Part shown: positions 1 through 8,869 of the stretch, piece after piece
Layout of the letters: each line of letters begins with the position of its first letter
Numbering within the stretch: the first letter of the stretch is position 1
NCBI RefSeq assembly: GCF_016698645.1
Contig: NZ_CP068047.1
Span: 682,001 to 746,000 of the forward strand
From: Devosia oryziradicis
Lineage (GTDB): Bacteria; Pseudomonadota; Alphaproteobacteria; Rhizobiales; Devosiaceae
Reading direction: 5' to 3'
DNA length: 64,000 nucleotides
Program-made: the position numbers and the translations under genes
Notes under the pieces: generated by a model
Seen by the model: only the letters and a program-made list of their open reading frames with translations
Told to the model about the DNA's origin: nothing
Database searches by the model: none

Positions 1-8
1 GGCGAAGA

Positions 9-656
9 TCAGATTTCGGGACGGACGAAATCGCCGCTGTCGCTGTCCATGACCCACAGCTCCCCCGTGGAAATGTCGAACCAGGCGCCATGCACCTGCA
101 GGTTTCCGGCCGCCTCTAGCTCGGCGACATAGGGGAAGGTGCGCAGGTTGCGGATGGAGTTGCGAATCGAGATGCGTTCCATGGCCCGTTGCCGCTCGCC
201 ATCGGTCAGCAGGGTGTTCTGGCCGAGCTGTTCGGGCAGGTCGCCCAGCATGCTCATCCACTTGCCGATGAAGTCACCTTCGTCGAGCGGCGAGAATTTC
301 GCGTCCAGCGCTGCCTTGATGCCACCGCAGCGGCCATGGCCCATCACCACGATATTGGCTATGCCCAGCGCCTTGACGGCAAATTCGATGGCTGCCGAGG
401 TGCCGTGCTGGCCGGCATCGGGCTGATAGGTGGGGACAAGGTTGGCGACGTTGCGCAGCACGAACAGTTCGCCCGGGCCGGCATCGAAGATCATTTCGGG
501 CGCAGCACGGCTGTCGCAGCAGGCGATGATCATGGTGGAGGGCTTCTGGCCCTCGCTGGCGAGGTCCCGAATCCGGTCCTTCTCGCGGGCATAGCGGCCG
601 GCCATGAAATTGGCGTGGCCTTTCAGCAGATGGTCAGGAAACCGATGCATGGGCAT
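9..656 (-). CDS. beta-class carbonic anhydrase
   Basis: Interconverts CO2 and bicarbonate, probably in the cytosol. The 215-residue protein has the beta-class zinc ligands: a CxDSR-type motif (CCDSR) near residue 50 and a later H-x2-C in GHGRCGG. Length fits the family. The frame is open 14 codons further upstream, but family proteins begin near MHRFPDHLL, so I place the start at the Met at 656; the Met at 650 is equally possible and no clear ribosome site decides. It diverges from the DUF1737 gene across about 66 bases. The stop lies only nine bases from the window edge, so the downstream context is unseen. Confidence 0.93.
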   Translation of the reverse strand: MPMHRFPDHLLKGHANFMAGRYAREKDRIRDLASEGQKPSTMIIACCDSRAAPEMIFDAGPGELFVLRNVANLVPTYQPDAGQHGTSAAIEFAVKALGIANIVVMGHGRCGGIKAALDAKFSPLDEGDFIGKWMSMLGDLPEQLGQNTLLTDGERQRAMERISIRNSIRNLRTFPYVAELEAAGNLQVHGAWFDISTGELWVMDSDSGDFVRPEI

Positions 657-722
657 TCGATTAGCGGTAAGCTGCGCCAAGATCAACTGCGGCTGCACAC
701 GGGCCGCGCATTGGGGCTATGC

Positions 723-929
723 ATGCTTATCTACCGCTTCCTCACCGGCGAGGACGATGCCAGCTTTTGTCACAAGGTCACCAAGGCCCTCAGCGAGGGG
801 TGGCAACTGCATGGTTCGCCTACCTATGCCTATGATGCGGTGGCCAAGAAGATGAAATGCGGCCAGGCGGTGACCCGCGTCGCCCGCGACCAGCCCTATG
901 ATCCGAACAAGAAGCTGGTAGACTTCTAG
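723..929 (+). CDS. DUF1737 domain small protein
   Basis: A 68-residue protein starting MLIYRFLTGEDD. It matches what I recall of DUF1737: a YRFLTG start, a central GxxLHGSP-type stretch (WQLHGSPTYAYD) and a late GQAV motif, covering nearly the whole protein. No function is established. The frame is open far upstream, but that part is antisense to the carbonic anhydrase gene, so the ATG at 723 is taken. It converges on the Nudix gene with a 4-base overlap of the two 3' ends. Confidence 0.85.
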   Translation: MLIYRFLTGEDDASFCHKVTKALSEGWQLHGSPTYAYDAVAKKMKCGQAVTRVARDQPYDPNKKLVDF

Positions 930-1516
930 GCCGCTTCGCCGCTGGCCAGCTTCAGCGCCAGGGCCTGCAACATCAGGATGGTCTTGGCGTCGACGATGGC
1001 GCCTCCTGCCACCATGGCCATGGCTTCGTCGAAGCCCAGCTCGAACACCTCGATGTCCTCGCCCTCATGGTGGAGGCCGCCGCCTGCGCCCTGCTGCCGG
1101 CCCGGGGTATAGCGACCAAGGAAGCATGCGCATTTCTCGGTCAGCGAACCCGGGCTCATATAGGCATTGAACAGCAGTTCCATCGCCTCGGGCGCATAGC
1201 CGGTTTCCTCCAGCGCCTCGCGCCGCGCCGCAACTTCGGGTGCTTCACCGGCATCGAGCAGCCCGGCTGGTGCCTCGACGAGCCAGGCGGGGTCGCCATT
1301 GAGGTGGGGCGGCAAGCGGAACTGCCGGGTCAGGATGACGGTGCGCTGGGCGGGTGTGAACATGAGCACCGCGGCGGCGCCGCCATGGTCATAGACCTCG
1401 CGGGTCACGGTCTGCCGCGCGCCGTCCCGCCTGATATGCTCGACCTCGTAGCGGTCTAGCCGGCCCCAGAAGCGGGCCAGCGGGGTCGATGTCTTGACGG
1501 AAACGGGGTCGCTCAT
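926..1516 (-). CDS. Nudix hydrolase, ADP-ribose pyrophosphatase type
   Basis: A 196-residue Nudix protein that probably splits ADP-ribose or a nucleotide sugar into two phosphates. A complete Nudix box (G-x5-E-x7-RE-x2-EE-x-G) begins at GLLDAGE and ends REALEETGY. The preceding AGLL stretch and the long N-terminal beta domain resemble the YffH/AdpP group (TIGR00052) more than MutT. The start at 1516 (MSDPVSV) was chosen because the upstream extension is low in family character. The AraC gene lies 127 bases upstream on the same strand, so co-transcription is possible but not shown. Confidence 0.9.
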   Translation of the reverse strand: MSDPVSVKTSTPLARFWGRLDRYEVEHIRRDGARQTVTREVYDHGGAAAVLMFTPAQRTVILTRQFRLPPHLNGDPAWLVEAPAGLLDAGEAPEVAARREALEETGYAPEAMELLFNAYMSPGSLTEKCACFLGRYTPGRQQGAGGGLHHEGEDIEVFELGFDEAMAMVAGGAIVDAKTILMLQALALKLASGEAA

Positions 1517-1643
1517 CTCGGCTCCTTGTCGAGCCCGTCTTCTGCCCCAAAGCCGCGCCGGCAGCCACTGGCAAAAGCGAATGCCAGCTAGGCGGCGATG
1601 CGTCGGCGCAAATTGCATCCATGGCGACCGGCCCAGCTGTGCC

Positions 1644-2531
1644 CTATTTGAGCGGCAGAAAGAGCTCAACGACCACCTCATGGGCCGCCAGGCCGGGAAT
1701 GGGCGCGAGACGGCGGCGGCAATAGAGCGGGAAGTCGCGCGCCTCTTCGCCGCTGGCCGGCAGCCAGTCGCGATAAAGGTACAGACCGGCGGGCTCCAGG
1801 TTATTGGTATTGCCAGGATAGCGCAGCACCGCGCAGCGGCCGCCGGGTATCATGCCGGCGACGACCTGCTGCGGGTTTGGCACCACCGGATGGGGCGCCT
1901 CCACGCAGAGATCCATCGCATAGTCGGCGGCGATGGCGGGTTCCCTTTCCGACCGGAAGACCATGTAGCTGGGGGCAGTTTCAGGTCCCTGGCCGGCGGC
2001 CTGGCGCCAGGCCATGAAACGCTGCCTTGTATCGGGAATCGTGGCGCGCTCGCCGCGATGTTCGATCATCGCCACCGGGGTGGGCGATACCTCGCATATG
2101 GTCACGTCACTGGGCTCAAAAATAATCTGCATCAACCTGCTCTTGGCTTTATCGAGCGGCCCGAAGGCCACGAGCCACCCCGCCCAATCGGGCGACTTCC
2201 GGAAGGCCGACGGCGACTGCCCGACCCGCTGCCGAAAGGCGCGGGCAAAGGCATCGGGTGCGTCGTAGCCAGCCTCCATGGCTATGTCGGTGACGCTCAT
2301 GCCCGCTGTCGCGGTCAGTCGGCCGGCGGCCCGCTTGAGGCGCGCCAATTGGACATAGCGATGCAGGGAGAGCTCGAACGTCGCCGCGAACTGCCGGTGG
2401 AAATGGAACTTGGAAAAGGCGGCGACCCGGCTTGTCGTTTCTAGGTCGAGATCGCCATCCAGATGCTGATCGATATGATCGAGCACCCGCTGCATCCGGC
2501 CTCGATAATTTTCCGCTGCTGCCGCCGTCAT
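1644..2531 (-). CDS. AraC-family regulator with GyrI-like effector domain
   Basis: A 295-residue transcription factor. The AraC DNA-binding domain is at the N terminus (about residues 8-110), with the second helix-turn-helix around GMSVTDIAMEAGYDAPDAF. A GyrI/Rob-like small-molecule domain follows (about 125-295), starting at IIFEPSDVTICEV. This is the Rob/SoxS-with-sensor layout used by drug or small-molecule responsive regulators; the ligand is unknown. Start at 2531 (MTAAAAENYRG) fits the family; an upstream open frame of 69 codons looks non-coding. It is divergent from the sdh operon, but nothing indicates that it controls it. Confidence 0.9.
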   Translation of the reverse strand: MTAAAAENYRGRMQRVLDHIDQHLDGDLDLETTSRVAAFSKFHFHRQFAATFELSLHRYVQLARLKRAAGRLTATAGMSVTDIAMEAGYDAPDAFARAFRQRVGQSPSAFRKSPDWAGWLVAFGPLDKAKSRLMQIIFEPSDVTICEVSPTPVAMIEHRGERATIPDTRQRFMAWRQAAGQGPETAPSYMVFRSEREPAIAADYAMDLCVEAPHPVVPNPQQVVAGMIPGGRCAVLRYPGNTNNLEPAGLYLYRDWLPASGEEARDFPLYCRRRLAPIPGLAAHEVVVELFLPLK

Positions 2532-2773
2532 CTTCCCTGCCCTGGTGGTGACGCCATCTAGCCGACCCCACGCATGGTTTGCTCGACCGATCTTGCGGTT
2601 CCGCGCCACGTGGGTACAGCACTGCGCCCCTCGCACACGGCGTGCGGTGTACGAACAAAGTGCGGAATGCGCCAAAATCCCAAACGTCCCGCTTTGATTT
2701 TGTAACTTTTGCCAGCTAGAAGTCTCGAACCATTCCAAACTGCGTACGCTCAGCCGTGCACCAGCGAGGCTTC

Positions 2774-3160
2774 ATGACGGTTCGCTCCCGCCCGCTTTCT
2801 CCACATCTGCAGATCTACCGCTGGACCATTACCATGGCCATGTCGATCGCCCATCGCGCCACCGGCATTGCCAACTATGCCGGGACGGTCCTGCTGGTCA
2901 TCTGGCTGGCGGCCGCCGCCTGGGGACAGGGGCCGCTCAATGTGGTCAACGAAATCTATGGCAGCTGGTTCGGGCAGCTCGTGCTGTTCGGGTTCACCTG
3001 GAGCCTGATCCACCACATGCTGGGCGGCCTCCGCCATTTCGTCTGGGATTTCATCCTGGGCATGGAGCCGGGGCAGCGCGAGGCGCTGGCCTGGGCAAAC
3101 CTGGTGGCTTCCATCGTCCTGACCCTCCTGGTCTGGACCGTTTTCGTCTGGATGGCATGA
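2774..3160 (+). CDS. sdhC: succinate dehydrogenase cytochrome b556 subunit
   Basis: Membrane anchor subunit of complex II that binds haem b and ubiquinone. The 128-residue protein has the family N terminus [11 protein letters not shown], three predicted membrane helices, and the [13 protein letters not shown] segment carrying haem-ligand histidines. I chose the ATG at 2774, which has a GAGG five bases upstream, over an in-frame GTG at 2756. First gene of sdhCDA; it overlaps sdhD by four bases (ATGA), which indicates translational coupling. The 242-base gap to the divergent AraC gene must hold the operon promoter, but no clear -35/-10 pair was recognised. Confidence 0.96.
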   Translation: MTVRSRPLSPHLQIYRWTITMAMSIAHRATGIANYAGTVLLVIWLAAAAWGQGPLNVVNEIYGSWFGQLVLFGFTWSLIHHMLGGLRHFVWDFILGMEPGQREALAWANLVASIVLTLLVWTVFVWMA

Positions 3161-3552
3161 TGCGCGAAACACCAATTACCCGCGACATGATCGCCAATCC
3201 CAAGACCAAGTATGGCCGGGCCAAGGCTTCGACCCGGCATTTCCTCACCCAGCGGCTGACTGGGGCGAGCAATATCGTCTTCCTGGGCTTCCTGCTGTTC
3301 GTCGTGCTGCGACTGGCCGGGCAGGACAGGCCCGACATGGTGGCCGTGCTGGGCAATGCCCTGGTGGGCCTGCCGCTGGCGGCCCTGCTGGTGATCGTCG
3401 CCATCCATATGCGCAACGGCATGCGCGATACGCTGGAAGACTATTTCCACGGCGAGCTCTATCGCCTGCTCATGCTTCTCAACACGCTGTTCTGCATTCT
3501 CATCGCGGCGACCGGGGTTGCCGCGCTGCTCAAGCTCGTCTTCTGGGGTTAA
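3157..3552 (+). CDS. sdhD: succinate dehydrogenase hydrophobic anchor subunit
   Basis: Second membrane anchor of complex II, 131 residues, with three hydrophobic helices. It has the family N-terminal segment [19 protein letters not shown] and the segment [14 protein letters not shown], where a conserved histidine contributes to haem binding in the family. The ATG overlaps the sdhC stop by four bases, and sdhA starts six bases after the stop, so the three genes are one transcript. The sequence is typical of alphaproteobacterial SdhD and nothing is unusual. Confidence 0.95.
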   Translation: MMRETPITRDMIANPKTKYGRAKASTRHFLTQRLTGASNIVFLGFLLFVVLRLAGQDRPDMVAVLGNALVGLPLAALLVIVAIHMRNGMRDTLEDYFHGELYRLLMLLNTLFCILIAATGVAALLKLVFWG

Positions 3553-3557
3553 CCGCC

Positions 3558-5369
3558 ATGGCCACTTACGAACTCATCGACCACGAATTCGACGTGGTGG
3601 TGGTTGGCGCCGGTGGCGCGGGCCTGCGCGCGACGCTGGGCATGGCCGAGCAAGGCTTCAACACCGCCTGCATCACCAAGGTCTTCCCCACCCGCTCGCA
3701 TACCGTGGCGGCACAGGGTGGCATTGCGGCTTCGCTGCAGAATATGGGTCCCGACAGCTGGCAGTGGCACATGTACGACACCGTCAAGGGGTCGGACTGG
3801 CTGGGCGACAACGACGCCATGGAATATCTGGCGCGCGAAGCGCCGGCCGCCATCTACGAGCTCGAGCATTACGGCGTGCCCTTCTCGCGCACGCAGGATG
3901 GCAAGATCTACCAGCGACCGTTCGGCGGCCACATGACCGAATTCGGCGAAGGCCCACCGGTGCAGCGCACCTGCGCAGCGGCCGACCGCACCGGCCACGC
4001 CATTTTGCACACGCTCTACGGCCAGTCGCTGCGCAACAATGCGCAGTTCTATATCGAATATTTTGCGCTCGACCTGATCATGGGCGATGACGGCGCCTGC
4101 CAGGGCGTCATTGCCTGGAAGCTCGACGACGGCACGCTGCACCGGTTCCGCGCCAAGCTGGTGGTGCTGGCGACCGGCGGCTATGGCCGCTCCTATTTCT
4201 CGGCGACGTCGGCCCATACCTGCACCGGTGACGGCAATGGCATGGTGGCGCGCGCCGGCCTGCCGCTGCAAGATATGGAATTCGTCCAGTTCCATCCCAC
4301 CGGCATCTATGGCGCCGGCGTCCTCATCACCGAGGGCGCGCGCGGCGAGGGCGGGTACCTCACCAATTCGGAGGGCGAGCGCTTCATGGAGCGCTATGCC
4401 CCGAACGCCAAGGACCTGGCATCGCGCGACGTTGTTTCGCGCTGCATGACGCTCGAAATCCGCGAGGGCAGGGGCGTGGGTCCCAAGAAGGACCACATCT
4501 ATCTCCACCTAGATCATCTCGACCCCAAGGTGCTGCATGAGCGCCTGCCGGGTATCACCGAATCGGCGAAGATCTTTGCGGGCGTCGACCTGACCCGTGA
4601 GCCGATCCCGGTGCTGCCGACGGTGCACTACAATATGGGCGGCATTCCCGCGAACTACCATGGCGAAGTGCTGGACCCCACGCCGGACAATCCCGATCGC
4701 GTCGTGCCGGGCCTGATGGCCGTGGGCGAAGCCGCCTGCGCCTCAGTGCATGGCGCCAACCGGCTGGGCTCCAATTCGCTTACGGACCTGGTGGTGTTCG
4801 GCCGCGCTGCCGCCATCCGGGCCGGACAAGTCATCGACAAGTCGGCGCCGATCCCCGGGATCAATGCGGCGCAGGACGCGAAAATCCTCGCCCGCTTCGA
4901 CCGCCTGCGCAATGCGGCCGGCAGCCAGCCCACCGCCAAGCTGCGCGACGAGATGCAGCGCACCATGCAGGCCGATGCCGCAGTGTTCCGCACGTCGGAA
5001 TCGCTCAAGAACGGCGTCAAGGGCATGAGCGAGATCTATGGGCGGCTCAAGGATGTGGCTGTCACCGACCGGAGCCTGATCTGGAATTCGGACCTGGTCG
5101 AGACACTCGAGCTCGAAAACCTCATGGCCAATGCCATGATGACCGTGGTCTCGGCGGAAGCCCGCCACGAGTCGCGCGGCGCCCATGCGCATGAAGATTA
5201 TCCCAGCCGCGACGACGAAAACTGGCGCAAGCACACGCTGAGCTGGATCGACACCGATACGGGCGCCGTGCGCCTGGGCTACAGGCCTGTGCATATCGAC
5301 CCGCTGACGCCCGAAAGCGAAGGCGGCATCAACCTCAAGAAAATCGCGCCCAAGGCACGCGTCTATTGA
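3558..5369 (+). CDS. sdhA: succinate dehydrogenase flavoprotein subunit
   Basis: Catalytic subunit of complex II, oxidising succinate to fumarate on the cytoplasmic face. Of 603 residues, the FAD-binding Rossmann motif [11 protein letters not shown] is near residue 15, the covalent FAD histidine is H48 in [10 protein letters not shown], and the substrate-site segment [11 protein letters not shown] is in the middle. Length is standard for the family. Its TGA stop shares a base with the ATG of the next gene, so the DUF3052 gene is translationally coupled. sdhB does not follow directly, lying about 900 bases downstream. Confidence 0.98.
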   Translation: MATYELIDHEFDVVVVGAGGAGLRATLGMAEQGFNTACITKVFPTRSHTVAAQGGIAASLQNMGPDSWQWHMYDTVKGSDWLGDNDAMEYLAREAPAAIYELEHYGVPFSRTQDGKIYQRPFGGHMTEFGEGPPVQRTCAAADRTGHAILHTLYGQSLRNNAQFYIEYFALDLIMGDDGACQGVIAWKLDDGTLHRFRAKLVVLATGGYGRSYFSATSAHTCTGDGNGMVARAGLPLQDMEFVQFHPTGIYGAGVLITEGARGEGGYLTNSEGERFMERYAPNAKDLASRDVVSRCMTLEIREGRGVGPKKDHIYLHLDHLDPKVLHERLPGITESAKIFAGVDLTREPIPVLPTVHYNMGGIPANYHGEVLDPTPDNPDRVVPGLMAVGEAACASVHGANRLGSNSLTDLVVFGRAAAIRAGQVIDKSAPIPGINAAQDAKILARFDRLRNAAGSQPTAKLRDEMQRTMQADAAVFRTSESLKNGVKGMSEIYGRLKDVAVTDRSLIWNSDLVETLELENLMANAMMTVVSAEARHESRGAHAHEDYPSRDDENWRKHTLSWIDTDTGAVRLGYRPVHIDPLTPESEGGINLKKIAPKARVY

Positions 5370-5800
5370 TGAGCGATCCGGCCGGATATTCGGGCACGCC
5401 CCTGGCGCAGAAGCTGGGGCTGAAAGATGGGCAGCGGGCGCTGTTCATCGACCTGCCCGCATCGCTGGCCGAACTCGCGGCATCGCGGCGGTTCGTCGAG
5501 TCGAGCTGCATCACCGTCGCCCAGCTCGGCAATGCTGTGCCGGGCTATCACTTCATCCACCTCGTCACCGCCGCCCGGTCCGTGCTCGAATCCCTCGCCC
5601 AGCCGCTGATGAACCTCATTGCGCGTGACGGAATGATCTGGGTCAGCTGGCCCAAGAAGGCGGCGAAGGTCGCCACCGATATTACCGAGGATGTCATTCG
5701 CGACGTGGTGCTGCCCATCGGACTGGTGGACGTGAAGGTTTGCGCCGTCGATGAAACCTGGTCGGGCCTCAAGCTGGTCATCCGCAAGGAGCTGAGATGA
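5369..5800 (+). CDS. DUF3052 family protein
   Basis: A 143-residue protein I recognise as DUF3052 from its YSGTPLAQKLG start, the WVSWPKK motif, the ITEDVIRD helix and the DETWSGLKLVIR end. The family has no assigned reaction; the fold looks like a Rossmann-type, methyltransferase-like core without an obvious SAM-binding glycine loop. The ATG at 5369 shares a base with the sdhA stop, and its own stop overlaps the next ATG by four bases. It is therefore tightly coupled into the sdh transcript, which suggests a complex II-linked or merely co-expressed role; that is inference only. Confidence 0.85.
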   Translation: MSDPAGYSGTPLAQKLGLKDGQRALFIDLPASLAELAASRRFVESSCITVAQLGNAVPGYHFIHLVTAARSVLESLAQPLMNLIARDGMIWVSWPKKAAKVATDITEDVIRDVVLPIGLVDVKVCAVDETWSGLKLVIRKELR

Positions 5801-6081
5801 GAATATTCGCCATTGCCGCTGCTTTCGGCCTGCTGACGCTACCCGCGCTCGGGGCCCCCACGACCGAGCAGAAGGCCGAGTTCTACGCGGTCTGCATGGG
5901 TATCGCCCAAGACGAGACGCTGTGCTCGTGCAAGGCCGACGCGGCGATGACGCTGATCGATGCGGATTTCATGGCCATGGTGATTTCGGCCATGCAGGGC
6001 GGCTCGGTGCCGCAGGACGAGTACTCGGCCTACAATGCCTACGTCGCCAAATCCAACCAGATCTGCAAGCCGAACTATTGA
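5797..6081 (+). CDS. small secreted cysteine-containing protein
   Basis: A 94-residue protein that I cannot assign to a family. It has a signal peptide (about residues 1-19, cleavage near LGA-PTT) and a mature part with four cysteines: one early, a CSC pair, and one near the C terminus (QICKPNY). The pattern would allow two periplasmic disulfides or metal binding. The ATG overlaps the DUF3052 stop by four bases, so it is part of the sdh transcript. The palindromic repeat follows 29 bases after the stop. Function unknown. Confidence 0.75.
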   Translation: MRIFAIAAAFGLLTLPALGAPTTEQKAEFYAVCMGIAQDETLCSCKADAAMTLIDADFMAMVISAMQGGSVPQDEYSAYNAYVAKSNQICKPNY

Positions 6082-6110
6082 TGCTGCGCTGCCCTTCCCA
6101 CACTCGCGAT

Positions 6111-6209
6111 GTCATCCCGGCGAAGGCCGGGATCCATGCGCTGAGATTTCCCGGAATACAGCGCTAGCGGATTGTGCCGGACATGGATTCCGGCCTGCGC
6201 CGGAATGAC
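6111..6209. repeat. imperfect palindromic intergenic repeat (REP-like)
   Basis: Arms at 6111-6138 and 6182-6209 are inverted repeats, 28 bases long with three mismatches, and each arm has its own smaller GC-rich dyad. The element sits between the small secreted protein gene and sdhB, inside what should be one transcript, where it could form a stable RNA hairpin. The sequence type (gtcatcccgg...ccgggatccatg) is commonly seen scattered through alphaproteobacterial genomes; copy number here is unknown. Confidence 0.8.
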
Positions 6210-6265
6210 CCGGTGGATGTTGATACTTTAGGCCTAACCGGCCTGCGTTGAGAAGGAACCGACCA

Positions 6266-7048
6266 ATGGTCGAACTGATGCTCCCCAAGGCCGATCGGCC
6301 GACCAAGGGCAAGACCTGGCCCAAGCCCGCCGGCGCCAAGCGGCTGCGCGAGTATCACATCTATCGCTATGACCCCGACCAGAGCGCCAATCCGCGCATC
6401 GACACCTATTTCGTCGATCTGGACGATTGCGGTCCGATGATCCTGGATGGCCTGCTCTGGATCAAGAACAAGGTCGACCCCACCCTGACGCTGCGCCGCT
6501 CCTGCCGCGAGGGCATTTGCGGCTCGTGCTCGATGAATATCAACGGGCTCAATACCCTGGCCTGCACCAAGGGCATGGATGACTCGACGGGTCCGATCAA
6601 GATCTACCCGCTGCCGCACATGCCCGTAGTCAAGGATCTGGTGCCCGATCTCACCACCTTCTATGCCCAGCACCGCGCCATCGAGCCCTGGCTCAAGACG
6701 ACGTCGCCGACCCCGGCCAAGGAGTGGACACAGTCGGTGCCTGAGCGTGCCAAGCTCGACGGGCTCTATGAATGCATCCTGTGCGCCTGCTGCTCGACCT
6801 CGTGCCCGAGCTATTGGTGGAATGGCGAGAAGTATCTGGGGCCGGCGGCCTTGTTGCAGGCCTATCGCTGGCTGATCGACTCGCGCGACGAGACCACGCA
6901 GGAACGCCTCGACGACCTCGAAGACCCGTTCAAGCTTTATCGCTGCCACACCATCATGAACTGCGCCAAGGTCTGCCCCAAGGGCCTGAACCCGGCCAAG
7001 GCCATCGCCGAAATCAAGAAGATGATGGTGGAACGCAAGGCGGCTTGA
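6266..7048 (+). CDS. sdhB: succinate dehydrogenase iron-sulfur subunit
   Basis: Electron-transfer subunit of complex II, 260 residues, passing electrons from SdhA flavin to quinone. The [2Fe-2S] ligands are in [13 protein letters not shown] and the later LACTKG; the [4Fe-4S] and [3Fe-4S] ligands are in [16 protein letters not shown] and [17 protein letters not shown]. The start at 6266 has AGAAGGA nine bases upstream, better than the ORF's earlier ATG at 6248. It may be read from the sdhC promoter through the repeat or from its own promoter; the sequence does not decide. Confidence 0.97.
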   Translation: MVELMLPKADRPTKGKTWPKPAGAKRLREYHIYRYDPDQSANPRIDTYFVDLDDCGPMILDGLLWIKNKVDPTLTLRRSCREGICGSCSMNINGLNTLACTKGMDDSTGPIKIYPLPHMPVVKDLVPDLTTFYAQHRAIEPWLKTTSPTPAKEWTQSVPERAKLDGLYECILCACCSTSCPSYWWNGEKYLGPAALLQAYRWLIDSRDETTQERLDDLEDPFKLYRCHTIMNCAKVCPKGLNPAKAIAEIKKMMVERKAA

Positions 7049-7084
7049 GTTTTGGGGGCACCAGATTTCCCCAAACCCACCGCG

Positions 7085-7170
7085 CGTCACCCTCGGGCTT
7101 GACCCGAGGGCGCTATACTTACCATACGCTCCGCAAGTGCAGAGCCCTCGGGTCAAGCCCGAGGGTGACG
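7085..7170. repeat. perfect 27-bp inverted repeat
   Basis: Arms at 7085-7111 and 7144-7170 are exact reverse complements over 27 bases, separated by 32 bases, and each arm contains an internal dyad (ccctcggg/cccgaggg). It lies 36 bases after sdhB, between convergent genes. It may end transcription from both sides, although no T-tract follows, or be a mobile REP-like unit. The perfect match of the arms suggests recent origin or active conservation. Confidence 0.85.
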
Positions 7171-7257
7171 ATCGAGTTTGCGGGGGTTACTCACGTTCAA
7201 AACAAAGACGGCGGAACTTTCGCCCCGCCGCTGAATTCGCGAATGCCGACGAATTAC

Positions 7258-8784
7258 TCAGCTTTCGCTGCTGAGGATCAGCGTGCCGGCCTCGTAGGCG
7301 GCCTTGCAGTCGGCGCTGTCGTGCATTTCGTCGCTTTCCAGCAGCACCGATGCGGCGGCCGGGCCTTCGAAGCGCGGGTCGTCGCAGCGCTCGTCATTGG
7401 CATAGTCGGACGTGTTGTCGCCGAAGTCGATATGGCTGCTGTCATAGGGCGCGCCAGCGACATATTCGGGCGTGTAGACCTTGCGGATCGTCACCTTGCC
7501 CGCGGCCTCCAGCGTCTTGCAGTCGGTGGCATCGCCATAGAGATCGTCGGTCAGCAGCTTCTTGTCGGTGCCTTCGCCGGTGAAGCGCAGGTCGTCGCAT
7601 TCGCCGTCATTGGCCCACTTGCTCCAGTCCGAGCCATAGTCGAAGGCGGCAACCGGGGTGGTCGAAGCGCTGCCATTGAAGGTTGCGGTGCCCGCTGCGA
7701 CGGCGGCACGGCAATCGGTCGCGTCATGAGCCGTATCGACATCGAGCAGTTCGTCGGCAACGCCGGTACCCGAGAAGCGCGGATCGTCGCATTCGCCGTC
7801 CTTGGCCCACTGGCTGGTGTCGTCGCCATAGTCGATATCGGCCACGCTGGTACCACCATTGAAGGTGACCGTGCCGGCGTCATAGGCGGCCTTGCAGTCG
7901 GCGGCATCCTTGCGGATATCGACGTCGAAGGTCTCGCTGGCCGAACCGGTGCCTGAGAAGCGCGGGTCGTCGCACTCGCCATCATTGGCCCATTCGCTGG
8001 AATTGTCGCCAAAGTCGATCTCGGCAGTGGCCACGGCCGGCGCGTCGTCACCGGCGAAGGTGACGGTTCCAGCGTCATAGGCAGCCTTGCAGTCGGTGGC
8101 ATCCTTGCCAATGTCGGCATCGAGCAGTTCGGCGGCCGAACCGGTGCCGGTGAAGCGCGGATCGTCGCATTCGCCGTCCTTGGCCCATTCGCTGCTGTCG
8201 TCACCGAAGTCGATGGCGGCAGTCGTGGTCGTGGTGGTCGCGGTGGGGGTGGCCGCACCAGCGTCCTTGAGGGTTACGGTACCCGCATCGAAAGCGGCCT
8301 TGCAGTCTGTGGCGTCCTTGCGGATATCGGCATCGAGCGTCTCGGCGGCCGAACCGGTACCGATGAAGCGCGGGTCGTCGCATTCGCCGTCCTTGGCCCA
8401 TTCACTGCTGTCGTCGCCGAAGTCGATGGCCGCGGTTGTGGTCGTGGTCGTGGTCGTCGCGGTTGTGGTGGTCGAGCCAGCGTCCTTAAGGGTCACGGTG
8501 CCCGCCTCGAAGGCGGCCTTGCAGTCGGTGGCGTCCTTGCGGATATCGGCGTCGAGCGTCTCGGCTGCTGAGCCTGTACCGGTGAAGCGCGGATCGTCGC
8601 ACTCGCCATCCTTGGCCCATTCACTGCTGTCGTCACCGAAGTCGATGTCGGTGGCGGTGCTGACCGTGGTGGCTGGTCCGTTCTTGCTGTTGTCGAGCTT
8701 CTGCGCCATGGCCGGCGCGGCAAGCCCTCCGCCCAGCACCAGGGCCAGGACGGCCCCTCCCAGAAGCTTATGGAATGCGTTCAT
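7258..8784 (-). CDS. secreted protein of seven Asp/Cys-rich repeats
   Basis: A 508-residue protein with a signal peptide (about 1-28, ending AMAQ) followed by seven copies of a roughly 53-residue unit starting at residues 47, 120, 191, 256, 317, 381 and 452. Each unit has a D-F/Y-G-D start, W/Y-A-K/N-D-x2-C-D-D-x-R-F, and a second Cys in DATDCKAA, so two Cys per unit may form a disulfide. Units 1-5 are nearly identical; 6 and 7 have diverged. Thr-rich linkers (TTTT runs) join the first three. I have seen this motif in single copy in alphaproteobacterial exported proteins, but know no function. Start at 8784 follows the signal peptide; it stands alone. Confidence 0.85.
   Translation of the reverse strand: MNAFHKLLGGAVLALVLGGGLAAPAMAQKLDNSKNGPATTVSTATDIDFGDDSSEWAKDGECDDPRFTGTGSAAETLDADIRKDATDCKAAFEAGTVTLKDAGSTTTTATTTTTTTTAAIDFGDDSSEWAKDGECDDPRFIGTGSAAETLDADIRKDATDCKAAFDAGTVTLKDAGAATPTATTTTTTAAIDFGDDSSEWAKDGECDDPRFTGTGSAAELLDADIGKDATDCKAAYDAGTVTFAGDDAPAVATAEIDFGDNSSEWANDGECDDPRFSGTGSASETFDVDIRKDAADCKAAYDAGTVTFNGGTSVADIDYGDDTSQWAKDGECDDPRFSGTGVADELLDVDTAHDATDCRAAVAAGTATFNGSASTTPVAAFDYGSDWSKWANDGECDDLRFTGEGTDKKLLTDDLYGDATDCKTLEAAGKVTIRKVYTPEYVAGAPYDSSHIDFGDNTSDYANDERCDDPRFEGPAAASVLLESDEMHDSADCKAAYEAGTLILSSES
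7261..8646 (-). repeat. seven tandem coding repeats of about 160-220 bases
   Basis: The DNA encoding the seven protein units is itself repetitive; blocks such as ggcctttggc-style Cys-Asp-Asp-Pro segments recur with few changes. The spacing is 219, 213, 195, 183, 192 and 213 bases, the variation coming from the Thr/Ala linkers. The low divergence of the first units suggests recent duplication or gene conversion, and copy number may vary between strains. Confidence 0.8.
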
Positions 8785-8869
8785 CGGTTGTCCCTTCCCA
8801 GATGCAAGCCGCAAGTCATCGCCCGACATTATAGCGGGTTTGCGGCACTCAAAAGCGATTTAGAGGGAA

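Noticed and set aside
7261..8646. Possible CRISPR-like or satellite array
   Set aside because: The repeats are 180-220 bases, lie in a coding frame and give a conserved protein unit; spacing and content do not fit CRISPR.
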